Below, piece after piece: positions 37,521 to 57,237 of a stretch of 64,000 nt of DNA; within the stretch, counting starts at the first letter, position 1; every line of letters starts with the position of its first letter. A model generated the notes under the pieces. The model was not told where the DNA came from and did not search any database. It worked only from the letters and a program-made list of their open reading frames with translations. This stretch comes from Baylisascaris procyonis (lineage: Eukaryota > Nematoda > Chromadorea > Rhabditida > Ascarididae): positions 1,426,001-1,490,000 of the forward strand of contig JAZARR010000167.1 in NCBI GenBank assembly GCA_037389465.1. Direction: 5' to 3'. The position numbers and the translations under genes were made by a program.

Positions 37521-39175
37521 AATAAATATGATAAACAATTTGATTGGTTGGCGATTGATCAGACAATAACTCAATAATCAATAATCGTTAAATCGATTAC
37601 CAACTTACTGCCTCGTCCGAAGATTAACGTGTCTGCGATCGATGATTATGTTTATGCGTAGTACAGCAAACGATATGAACACACTTACTATACACTTTCT
37701 AACAAAACATTTACAAGAGTAATAATGACATAATGATATTGAAATATATCCTTAATGTTTACCACCTCCAGACAGATATAATATGTGCAGAAACATACCT
37801 CTACCATACCGCGTTAGAAACCAGAATCCTGTCCAGGAGTTGTGGCATTCCAGCTCATCGAAAGGAAGGAATGACGGAATTACTGAATTTAAGAGGAAAC
37901 AAGTCTGCGGAGCTTTTGCGAAGTGGGGCTTCCGAATAAATACACTCGACGATGAACTGAGGTGAATTTGTAGGAAAACCTCATCTGAGTAAGATGAGTG
38001 GACGAAGATACCTTGAAAGGCCGGAGTTCGATTTAGAATAAGGGGACAGCTTTACGCAATGCATCTTCACAAGAAAAGAGAACAAGATTTGAGCAGGATC
38101 GCCGTAGCAAGAAGACTATATCTGAAGGTATATACTATGCAGACGGCTTATATATCAATAGTTTTGTTATAATCATGATCCTTGAGAAAGTTCGCATCGA
38201 ATCCATAATCGTTCAATGGTTTTCACATAAACGGAATCGATGGGAAATGGAAACAAAATCGTCTGTAATATCTCATTCATAAAATATCAATATCTGACAT
38301 TTGTTACTACTCATAGAAGCAGCGATAATTCGAAATAGGATCATCAAAAAAAAAAAAAAAACCTCAGGAAGCTATATGCTCAAATTTTCTACTGCATTAT
38401 GATAACATCCTAACTAAACACCGAAATGGTAGGCTCAATTTTTGTGCACTGCTATTATAACAGAAGCAATAAACAACCAAGTCACTAGGATTTTTTGTGA
38501 GCATAACACTAACATTGCTAAATATCGACATATTTAATAATAGTAAGGCATTACTCACGTGCTGAGTGTACAACTATTTACCATAAATGTTTACCTACGA
38601 TCAACATTAAGACTATCTGAGATCAACAATAAAAATATGATATTTGCACTCTGTGATGCAAATGATATAGTTACTTCTCTGTGTTTGCACATCTCAGCGG
38701 CAGCACGCTCGTATAGATGATTTATGTCAAAATGCCTCATAAGAAATTTCATCAAACCTTTATCAATAACGCTGCTTACAAAATCATTATAAAAAATCCA
38801 AATATTATAACCTCACTACGATGAAGATAGTAGAAGCACAACTGTTCAGTATCAGTCGCTTTTAAAAGGGCATATTCGAGTCAATTCATTAACACCACCG
38901 CCTCAGTTCATTAAAATAAGAAAAAAAAACGATTACCTAGATTCATATCTTATTGAAAAAAAAGCGCCTAAATATCACGACAACAAGAAAATATTTAAAA
39001 AATTGTAATATTTATTCAGCCACTAAAAAACGCTTCTAACAACTAAATGACGGCAATAAGATCTGGAAACTTTATCAATATGAGCTTTCAAACAACTCAA
39101 CAAATATAATCAACTTATGTAATATTATATTCACCTAACGATTTATATATAAAACAATAAAACGGCAGGAAATAT
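37521..39175. other. Non-coding stretch downstream of PTCD3
   Basis: No supported gene. The segment just below 39,176 is the 3' flank of PTCD3 and includes a minus-strand poly(A) signal candidate. Confidence 0.45.
39011..39016 (-). terminator. Candidate poly(A) signal of PTCD3
   Basis: TTTATT on the plus strand, AATAAA on the minus strand, lies about 160 bases beyond the PTCD3 stop codon. It is the nearest canonical hexamer I see in the right direction. Confidence 0.4.
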
Positions 39176-47815
<8,640 letters not shown>

Positions 47816-49482
47816 TCCAGAGACAAAACTCCTTAAAAATATACTCTATGAACGTATTGGATAGTGCCGTATAAAAACAACAGTGAATTAGTAAAGGACA
47901 TGTCTAAGGATACAAGTTGATCATAAACTAAAATTGAATATTGTGTGGATGTTTATGGCGAAAAACCCGACGGTCACAGCGATACGCACAGAGCTTTAAC
48001 AGCATTCAATCGAACGCTTAAGTTAACGAAGGTAACACAGGTGATGTTTATAGACAACCATGGTTTAGAGAGGTCATCACTATGTTATAAAATATCAGCT
48101 ATGTAATCGCTGTGTTGTAGAATATCAGCTTTCCGATGCAATACCAAACTTCAAACAAAAAACCGATGTAAGTGGACGTTATATTTCAATATCCATGAAA
48201 TGAGAGTAAAGCAGAGGATATTGGAATCTTCGCCACCAGTCTTAACGGATTACACTAACTACTTCACATAAAAAACAATTGACACCCATCCCAACAATTA
48301 ATAAAAAAAACAACCGTGAACAAATTATAGAAAATCAGATAAAACAAGCATCGTGAACCGAAAACAATGCTTTCCTTCAAGATTTAGTCGTATATAGTGC
48401 TGCAACATTGTGGAAGGACGTGAGTAGCGGGAAATTTGAATAACCTAGAGACCTTGGAACAGTTATAAAAACAATATTCCACAATGCACTCTAAACATTT
48501 CTACAATAAAAATAGAAAAAATCGAAAAACTGATAGAGACATTATATTGCAAAGTATACTGAACATTACAAAGTAAGAAGAAATGTTAGAGAATAAAAGA
48601 CCTTCCTAAACTCTAGACGAACAGTAAGCGATCGTTTCAGCAACAATTTAGCTAATTTCTCTCCGCCTAATAGCGTTGATCAATCACTAAAAGATCTCGT
48701 TTTGAGAGGAATTATTCTATATCATTTCTCGATTGGAAGGCATCGATGAGTTTATACGATTAATAATTCAGCATTTTTCGCGGCCGATTTAATAGCATCG
48801 GAATTATTTAATAATCATCTGATTTACTCATTTTATATTATAATACTAATAAATTTCGAAAAACTAGGTGTTCATAGAGAAGTCAGATTCTATCATGATC
48901 ATAAACCGAGCAGTTCTGATTTATTATTTGCAATGTTTAGGTGCAAGTCTTTTCTTTCTCTTTTTCACTTTGCTCTTGTATCTTTTCTGATTTATTCAGT
49001 ATTTCTATCATATTTCTTTGTCACTGCACTGATGTAGACTAATTCGTCGAAGAAAATCTACTCATCAATTATGATGCGTAAATGATCTACTAAATATTAC
49101 CGTATCGTAGTGATCAAATCCATATTTTGTGCTGCTGTCATGCTGCTTAGATCATATAGAACAATTTGTCGGATGTCTATGTTCTAATTTCCATTACTTA
49201 GCGATCTAAAAAGGATGCTTACTGTATACGTATAGACTATCTACAGTAAACGGTGTGGATACTACACTTTTTGGATTAATCATATTGATTTTTAAAATGT
49301 GATCCTTGACATGTCGCTACCGTTATACAATAATTTCTGTGGTGTCTTCGCAAGACTATCGCGATTTCTAATGCCGGCAGTGATGTCTTGCAGATCAAAA
49401 TGATTTGTGCGTAGAATTATTTTAGGTAAACAAGCATCTACCTCCGAGGCATTTTGTAAGTAAATTCATCAGTACAAATTGA
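47816..49482. other. Divergent intergenic region
   Basis: It separates PTCD3 (leftward) from the plus-strand genes. Promoters for either side may lie here, but I see no TATA box, initiator or other element that I can defend. No repeat of note. Confidence 0.4.
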
Positions 49483-52174
49483 GTGTGCTTGGAACGAAAG
49501 TTTATTGTTGATGGTGCTGTCTTGGGCGATGTGGAGTGCGGTAAAGCCGGGTGCTGTGTTCGTGTTGGCTTTGTTGTCTTTTGCAAATGTGGTCGAAGAT
49601 GTTGTAATGGGTGCTTTAATCAAGCGAAACTCTCAGCGTTTCTATTTTTGGAGTTTTATATTTCGTTCGGCATGATAGAGCTCAGGCTTCCGACTCGTGA
49701 ATTTGAGTTGATGGTTGGGGAGTCGAATGCTTTCATTCAAGAATGGTATAAGTAGATGTGGTTCTTGGTGAAATGTTGCCATCGTTTCATTTGTAGTGGC
49801 CAGTTGGCGTTATTAACTAGTATGCATATTTGTAGCCGAGGCTGTCTTCTTGCGAACACTCGCGATGGGAAGAGCGTGGCTTGCTTTGGGTGTGGTGCTT
49901 GCTGCAGTTATGTTCGGAGCATTCGGGTGGAACTCGCCGGGCTTGGATGGTTTGAGTGGGTGCGACGACGATGATGGTGATTTGTCCACTATTTCGTCTT
50001 CGTCTAGTTGGTCGTAGCTACAGTGCTGTGGGTGGACATGAAGCAGCTTGTTCCGTATATTCTATTTGGGTTGAAGGGAGAGGAGAAGGAAATAACACCG
50101 CTGTTTCGATATGCTTCAAGTGGGCTTTATCGGGCCTTCAGTTTTAAGCACCAAGGTGCCGTTTTCAGATTCACCACCTGGAGTTTCTAAGTAAGTCACT
50201 TTGTGGAAAGCTCCGAATTGTTACCGTGCCGCTTTTTTCATTTGTCGTGTAGTTGAGAACTCAGTTCCGTTTTTCGGTGCTTCAACTGGCGTTGAAGTAT
50301 TTATTTATCAACAGCCGCATTATTCTGTCTCGCCAGCGAGTTGGATTCGCTGTTGAGCTCCGTACAGATTCGAAGTCGGCAACGCCTATTCGAAGTTGGG
50401 AATTGGGTTTACTGAAATAAGTGACAGTCTCGTAGTCGCGGCTGCCATTCGGGCATAATCGTCTACCGTTACCATCAAGCGTCTCAATGAGTGGTTTTGC
50501 TGGCACAGAACATTAATGTGAATTTCTGAGGTTGTAGTGATCTAAGAATTAGTAATATATTGTAGAATTGTTATCTTATTTATTTCGAGTGTGGTTTAAA
50601 GAATGCATTTTTAGTGATATGCAAGCAACAGTGGTCGCGTGCTGAGGACAACGAGACTGCGGAGTGCGTTCCGGCGAAGTCTTGCTTCAGTAACGACGAT
50701 TGCTCTGGAGGTTTATGCTTACTGAAATTAAAGACAGATAAGGATATCATGGATAGCAACCTACAGTTTCTTTCACGGAAAGTTCGAAGGGTTGGGTTGG
50801 GATCCTAGATTTTCGATACTATTCGGCTCGATGTTGATCACAAAGGTGATCTGCTTTGCGATGTTAATCAACAGGCTGGCTTCTTCCAGCGATATCCGAC
50901 AGTAAAGCACGCTGTGTGCAGCAGTCGGACTGGAGGCGAGCATTGATCTTGCGGCACCTCGTTTGTTTCGTCACCAGTATGTTCACTCGTTTCATGTTGT
51001 TCCGTTGAGAGTGCTCCGCGTTTCATTTGCAGGCCTTTTTTTCCTAGCTCAAAATTCTCGAGTCCTGTCAGAGGTTGGGAAGGAAGTACATGACGTTAAG
51101 ATGGAGGAGGCTTACTTGGATGTATGCCACGTAATATACTTTAAACCAGTGAGGGGGACTATTTACAGGTACTTGTCTGGGAATCGCGGTCGGCAAATGT
51201 AATTGCGGTGCGTGTCTCCCACTTGCGAAGTGCGATGATGATTCCGATTGCGGCGGACTCAAAGGTGCCTGCAATAACCAGACTACGCTATGTGATTGCG
51301 ACAGAGGTTAATTTGCTTAACGCACCTTTTATGCCGTAGCAGTGCTTGAATCCCATTATGTTTTCTGGGAGTAGTGTCGCTGGATATAATATGTTCCTGG
51401 AAAACTGAGGACACAGAAACTATCCTGATTTTCGGGCATGCCGCTATCGATGGGTCAGTCGCATCTAAATATTCACTTTTCTCATTCAGGGATGCTGAAG
51501 AATGGTTTTTGTTGAGCTGGTAGCCAATGTTTTATTCATATTGTATATCCAGCCGTCGATCATTCGACGATAGTAGCAAATATGGATAGCACGAAGGGAG
51601 CAAGAGTGGCGCATAGAAGCTGTACTATTCACTAAGCATTCATCCGCGGGTTTTCATCAAAGGTTTTCCAAAAGGGCAAAGTCACATGGGTATTTGCCGT
51701 TGAGTCTTTAGACGGCCTAAATGAGGATAAGCTACCTGTGTTAAGCCTGCAAATGAAGAATAACCTGACAGACCCTATCTATCATCGTGCATTTGAAACG
51801 CAAGTAAACGTAACCTTGCAGCGGTGGACGATGCAGTTCGGTGGTTTCGACGTAGAAGGAAGATTGCAACATGTTCTCAAGAAGTAAATGTTTTATGCTG
51901 ATGTGAGGTCACGCTTGTTTGACATTGATTGTAGAAGTGGTCGGATTGGTAGTTCTGTAGGTTCTAAAGTGAATGAATTCCTCGCTATTCCGTTTCTCGG
52001 TGATGAATGTTCTTATAACAGTTTCTCAATTCAGTGCTTTCAGGCTTCAAGCTAAACGGCTTCGATTCACACTTCGATGCGCTACTGAAGTTCTGCAACC
52101 AGGAAAACTGTGTCCCGAACACGGATTCGTGCTTCGGCTTGCCTTGTAACTCCGGCACATGCGCATGCTTTTAG
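49483..52174 (+). CDS. Cysteine-rich multi-domain protein gene, family not recognised
   Basis: A run of short, GC-richer coding-like segments reading rightward. Cys-rich modules lie at 49,797-49,900, 50,614-50,715, 51,169-51,306 and 52,044-52,174. They share C-[VL]-P then C-x(3)-D-x-x-C-x-G and a C-x-C ending. Between them lie beta-rich segments with a hydrophobic-V-E core: SIWVEGRGEG (50,06x), GFAVELRTDS (50,35x), WVFAVESLDG (51,69x). Several boundaries are good splice sites: donors at 49,746, 51,307 and 51,884, and acceptors ending at 49,796, 51,168 and 52,043. The last frame ends in TAG at 52,172-52,174 with AATAAA nine bases on. The repeated modules and Cys spacing suggest a secreted or extracellular protein, which is inference. 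Some joins would need introns under 50 bases, so partial decay cannot be excluded. The start was not found. Confidence 0.5.
50008..50147 (+). CDS. Candidate exon: V-E beta segment 1
   Basis: It follows an acceptor (TTCGTCTAG). The frame reads GRSYSAVGGHEAACSVYS, then SIWVEGRGEGNN and SICFKW. It aligns by eye with the V-E segments at 50,35x, 51,69x and 53,17x. A possible donor (AA then GTGGGC) lies within it; the true end is uncertain. Confidence 0.4.
50253..50420 (+). CDS. Candidate exon: V-E beta segment 2
   Basis: An acceptor (TTTGTCGTGTAG) opens a 55-codon frame containing LFINSRIILSRQRVGFAVEL and TPIRSWELGLL. It ends at TAA just before GTGAC, so either the terminal base is spliced differently or the frame is broken here. 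The FAVE core matches the unit at 51,69x. Confidence 0.35.
   Translation: MRTQFRFSVLQLALKYLFINSRIILSRQRVGFAVELRTDSKSATPIRSWELGLLK
50614..50808 (+). CDS. Candidate exon: Cys-rich module 2
   Basis: It follows ATTTTTAG. The frame holds AECVPAKSCFSNDDCSGGLC, the clearest match to the CVP-to-DC-GG pattern also seen at 51,2xx and 52,1xx. The 3' part beyond the last Cys may be intron. Confidence 0.4.
   Translation: MICKQQWSRAEDNETAECVPAKSCFSNDDCSGGLCLLKLKTDKDIMDSNLQFLSRKVRRVGLGS
51169..51306 (+). CDS. Candidate exon: Cys-rich module 3
   Basis: It is bounded by acceptor ATTTACAG and donor GTTAAT. The 138-base exon starts and ends in the same phase. It encodes eleven cysteines with CNCGACLPLAKCDDDSDCGG and a closing LCDCDRG. 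This is the best-preserved module of the region and the strongest single argument that the island codes for protein. Confidence 0.55.
51636..51883 (+). CDS. Candidate exon: V-E beta segment 3
   Basis: An 82-codon open frame contains GKVTWVFAVESLDGLNEDKL, two NxT sequons (NNLTD, VNVTL) and FGGFDVEGRLQHVLKK, and ends at a donor GTAAATG. The sequons support an extracellular location if the protein enters the secretory pathway. No low complexity; high coding likelihood. Confidence 0.55.
51935..52174 (+). CDS. Candidate 3' exons with terminal Cys-rich module 4
   Basis: After acceptor ATTGTAG the frame reads SGRIGSSVGSKVNEFLAIPF. A very short intron (about 46 bases if the donor is CTCG then GTGATG) joins it to GFKLNGFDSHFDALLKFC and then CVPNTDSCFG, ending CACF and stop at 52,174. 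The read-through across this join is natural, which supports a real gene end. Confidence 0.5.
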
Positions 52175-52182
52175 GACACGTC

Positions 52183-52188
52183 AATAAA
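52183..52188 (+). terminator. Poly(A) signal after the Cys-rich gene
   Basis: AATAAA starts nine bases after the stop codon at 52,174, implying a very short 3' UTR. Confidence 0.45.
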
Positions 52189-52639
52189 GGCACCGTGTGG
52201 CCTCAGTGTTTTCGTGAAGCTCCGATAGACGACCTGAAATTCCGACTGTAGGCTACCATTCAATTTCCGTTGACTGAGTTGCCTCTAGTCTTCTTTGTAT
52301 GTTTTACAATTGTAATAATGTTTCGCGCGTTTGCTTTTCCTCTGTTTCTTTGAATAAAAGTTTTTTTTATTAGGTTCGACTATCCGCACATGCTTCACAT
52401 ACCTTCTTTTTTTCTCAGATTGAAATAGTCCCGGATACGGTGCTACTCTGAGTGCAGAGACCCGGCTCAAGGTCACAAGAATAGAGGGCATCGGAGGATC
52501 GGTTTTTTTTTATCAGCGGAGCCGATGGATAGGGTTACGTGAAGGGTGTTTTGCAGGTTGAGGTTTGCATTTATGTAAATTATCCGAAAATTTACTAATG
52601 AGCTCGGAACGGCGGATCGACTCCAAATTTGTATGCTAG

Positions 52640-53251
52640 TGCAGCGTGAAAGACGGATGTGATGTTTGTGATATTGTATGTCGGTGTGCATCAGAAGTAC
52701 GCTTGCCCCTTCAGGGATGCTTGACCTTCCTGAAGCCATTCACAATGGTCCATGTGAGTGCGTTGTTTCTTTCTGTGGAAGTGTTTAAATATTTAGTAAA
52801 CGAACAGGTAGTACAAATCTCCTTCAAGAACATCTAAGGATTGGCAGTGAGGGGGAATTGTTGGCGTTGTTTAGGGCTCCTAGTGACGACTCTTTGAAAA
52901 TTTGCGTATTTGCCTTGGCAGGTTTACGTGAGGAATGGAGGGATTTCCTAATGGCATTTGTCAGGAAGGTGAATGAGATCTGTGATTGGATGAGATAAAT
53001 GACATCATAAGATGCAATGGATTTTCAGGAAACATGCTATATCAAGTCTATTGCAGCGATTAATACTGTGCAGTAAAACAGTGATTTTGTTATAGGGTGC
53101 GGTAGTAAGGAAGGTGCTGCAAGTGGATGTTTCTTCTGTGATGGATGGAAAAATTTCTTTGAGGATCTTTGTTGAATTTGAGGGTTATGCCACTCCACAT
53201 GTTCCACTTTTCTTCAGCTGGTCTGAAAGCTCTCCGGTTAGGGTGATTTAA
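52640..53251 (+). CDS. Second, partial unit of the same Cys-rich/V-E family
   Basis: Open segments follow the first unit. 52,640-52,837 encodes CSVKDGCDVCDIVCRC and a hydrophobic tail. 52,837-52,998 contains LKICVFALAGLREEW. 53,096-53,251, after acceptor TTATAG, encodes LQVDVSSVMDGKISLRIFVE, then FEGYATPHVPLFFSW. The last aligns with the V-E segments of the first unit. Either this is a second gene copied in tandem, or the stop and poly(A) signal at 52.17 kb belong to an alternative transcript end. No start, and no convincing final exon; a possible tail (KRSDVSCLLPDAA) lies near 53,340-53,396. Confidence 0.4.
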
Positions 53252-53775
53252 GGTACTGAAAGTCCCAAGAGCAAGAAACAAAATCTGCGGGTTGGCCTGA
53301 CAGTTCGGCTGTGCTCTTCAGAAGCGTTCTGATGTGAGCTGTTTGCTGCCTGATGCGGCCATTCAGCCCTTCCAGTAATGCAAGTTCTGAATTTAACACG
53401 TGGACATAACTCAACCCACACTACCATCCTACCTCTTTCCACTCCATTTATGAGGCGTGACTATCAACAAATGGCAAAATCACCTTCCCCTATAACAATT
53501 GCGAACCACTGTCGCTCGCTATGAGAAGTAAACCGATATTCTCTCATTCAAGAATGGTATTTCGCTATTTTCGCTCGGTCACAACTCGCAACGCTTGAAA
53601 ATGACTAGCAAAATTCCGAAATTGTAGATCAAAGTCGAATGTCACCCTCGCAATTTCAATTGGCTCGAATGTAATAAGCAGGATATTCGATTCTGCGTGT
53701 TCAGAAGGTTATTTGAAAGAGCATAGTGAATGAGATAATTTGGAGAACAACATTGAACTTCAACACTTTTTGCAG
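53252..53775. other. Gap between the Cys-rich island and the coiled-coil gene
   Basis: It may contain the 5' exon(s) of the next gene. An ATG at 53,532 leads to a donor-like GTATTT, but the phase does not fit the next exon. No other element could be assigned. Confidence 0.35.
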
Positions 53776-56700
53776 CTTTAAATCCTGGAAATGGTCAAAT
53801 CTTGCTCGCTGAGAAGCGACTGGCAGGCATTATCAGATATTTGAAGCAAGAACTCGGCAATACTCTCGAAATATTGGAAGATATACGAGCCAATAACAAA
53901 CAGTTGGAAACAGATATTGATCGTTATGAGAAGAAGTAAGCTCGCATGCTGTGGTCGCTATCAATGCGCACATACTCGGACTAGGCAGATAGGAATGGGT
54001 GCCGGTGGGGGAGCGAGGGGAGGGGACGGGAGCAAGGCAGGTAATAGAGAAGAGTAGTTCGATTTGTAGATGTTATGCAAGATCGTGTAAAAGAATGATC
54101 GTACTGGGCGTAGGCTGCGCCATAGAAGCAGAAAGTAAACGCTGTGTATATCGTAGATGCTAGAAGTGAGCGATGTCAGTTATAGAAGCTACGCAAGTGA
54201 GAGGTTATTTACTATGAGGTGTTGATCATTGCGAGGAAATTCTACGATGAAATTTTCATGAGAAGGAATATTTCATACAAGAGAGGACACTAGCCCAGCT
54301 TCTCACAACGTAATGCATTTCTTAGCATTGGTCTCTTTACTTTCTTCCAAGTTCTTTAATTGTTCTCTAAAATAACCTTAAATCTTATCCTACCCCGTCC
54401 TTCACTCCCCGTTGGAGTTTCTTTTAAAGAGCTTCAACAAATTCGTGTTAAAGTGGAGATTGATATGATAACAATTGAATAACTCGTTATATATTCCTCT
54501 ATCAGTTGATTGTATATACCTTTTGTTGTATCTGTGTACCAGTTTGCTGTGTCGCCTGCGACGTCGATTGGAGGTAAGTCGTGCGGCAGGCAGAGCTAGT
54601 ATAAGTAGTTTGTCTGGGAAATATAAACAGGCTCCCAAGATGAAGCAAGAGGGGAGCAAACACTGACGAGCGAGCGTGACGTAACACCAGAAGAGGACTG
54701 ATTCTGAGGGCTGAGAGCCGCCTTTTATTGGCCTCAGATACCGTCAAGGGCACAAAGACGGACAATGGTATTATGTAAGGCCACTCAACAATTGCGTGTG
54801 AAACTGTGATGATTCGCCACTTAAAAAGTGCAAAGCGATTACTACAATGTTTCATCACAATCAGATATCTTGGGTTGGATCTTCGGCGCCATACCCAACA
54901 CCTTTAAAGGATCTCGTTTTCCGCATTCCTCTAATGCAGAAATTTTGTTAATTAGAAGGCTCCAGACATCTGTTCTACAGTAGTCGTAACCAGTAGTGAG
55001 AATGATTGCTATCGCTATATTTAGCAAGGTGTAATAATGATGGTCAATAAGCTCACGTAAACTGTGATAATAATTCGTGAATATGTTATAGATTTTGTTA
55101 AAAACTGAATTTTATTTCTATCACCTCACTAAAGAATACCTCAGGTCCAATACATTTATTGAAATTTCAAATTTTAAAGGATGCAGTGGCGGTTTATATC
55201 CGAGAGCAAAAGTTATTCCGTAAAGGTTATCCGGGAAATATGACAAAGATTTTTAGGATCGAGGAACAAAACGTGCAATGTCATCAATACGAAAGACATA
55301 ACGCAGATCTCAGAGAGAAAAAGCGATCGTATTTGGAACGACTGAAGGCGGTTTCAATTCTCATCTCTCAGCAGGTTACTTTTAGAGGTCATGCTCACTT
55401 TGATGCGGCTCGAACTAAAGTGCCTCTTCTCGAGTCAGTGAAAAATTTCCAAGCTTAGGGTCTCACAGAGTGGTCGTTTCGGCACACTGACTATTTTAAC
55501 AGATTTTTCGTAACGGCTGTGAAAATGGAAATTTGAAATTTTTCATTGGTCGGCGATGTGTGTCTAGCAACTGGTGCTGTGAAAGCAATGTTAACATTTT
55601 TTGTTTTTTTTGGAGGAAAGAAGTCTGTTTTCCAACCTACTTCTGGAGTTTATTTTCTAAATAAAGACTGCTTGCTATTGCGTTTTCATAAGTCAGCGGT
55701 GTAGCGGTTGAAGGCACAATTCATTGAGAATATCTGTGCACCTATAATTCAAAGCTTCGAATCATGACAGCAGTATAGACTTGAAATCAAAAGCCTCTTC
55801 CGAGTGTTTCGACTTCATTGTAAAATCATCTGCCTGTTCAAAACCGCAACATGGGAACGCCGAGGAATCTTTTTATGGTTCAACATAGAATCGACGCTTT
55901 AAAAGGTTTTCTGCCCCCGAACACGTATTTTGTCGCTCACTTGCAAGTGGATTTTCGTTGCGTTTATAAAAAAAAATTAGGAAAAGGTGGTAAGCCAAGA
56001 AAGTCAAAGCCAAAAATTGGCAGATTAATGTGTATTCCACTTTGATTCCGATGCTCTAGCATAAAATGAAGTTACAAATAAAATTGCTTCCAATCTCAAA
56101 CCCGACTACCGGAAAATACGGTCGCTCGTTACGAAACGATGCGGTCAGTGGTTGGCGATTCTAGTGCAACACGCTGGAATGCAATAGGATGCGAAACTGC
56201 ATAACAACCGAGCTTTGCTCCGATCCTGTCGCTCTTCCTTTTTCATGAGGATTCGGTATTCTCATGCAAAGCTCGTCAACATCAGCCGCCATCCTATCAT
56301 ATCGCAGAGGTCCGCTCATAGCAGCATTGTTGTTTATGGTTTCCCTTCACTTGACATTTGCAAAGAAAATATGTGCCAATATTATTTTAGTGAGGCGTTG
56401 CATTTTTAAATATTTTGCAGATGTGTAATGGAATGAAGTAATTCACTGATAATGTAAATGAGATATTTTTAAAGAATTTTGATACCGGAAAGTGGGGGAT
56501 CGTACTGGATGAGATGTCGCTTGTAAGTCGTGAACTGTGGGATCTTCTGAGGCGATCCATTATAGCCGAACGCACAGTTATCAAGGTTCTTTAACCTCTT
56601 GAACTTTTATTGTTGGTATATAATGTTTGTCGAGCATGTGGGAACTGAATAAGTGATACAATATCCCGTTCTCATCGAATACACATTTTTGATGAAAATA

Positions 56701-57182
56701 TTATCGTCGCTTCAATTTCCATTATAGATTTATAAGCATGTCGGAAAATTTTAGGCAATAAAAGGATAAGAGGTGCTATAAGCAATGAAGAAAAATGTGT
56801 TAAAAATGCTTTTTTGCATAAAATACCGCAAAATTCAGTTCCATCCTGTCTCGCTGATGATTTCACAATTAGAAGCGGATTCCAGTTATTCAAAATGCAT
56901 TACATAAACGTTTATCCTGACGTATGACTTGATGCGCTTCTGACCTTCCACTCTCCGACCATTCCATTAAGCATCTGATTTCATCACTAGGGACGATTTG
57001 AAATTCGCCCAGGGGCAGCAAATTCATTTAGACAAAAGTTCTAATAAGAAAGACAGACGCTGTGCTCCGGTTGTAATCAGAATCGTAACCGAATCCCAAA
57101 ATTCGGTAGAAGTTACAGCTTGCGAAGGTGGATAGTTATCATTACCGCCTCTGAAGATAGGAAGTTCGGATGAGGAGAGTTC

Positions 57183-57237
<55 letters not shown>

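Noticed and set aside
49438..49623. Minus-strand frame with the ankyrin-like words GFTALHIA
   Set aside because: Only one short match, no second ankyrin repeat or splice sites, and the plus strand here has better coding evidence.
55851..56045. ATG-led 64-codon frame with a Lys/Gly-rich tail in a coiled-coil gene intron
   Set aside because: No acceptor or promoter context and no family match; it lies between two exons that already join in phase.
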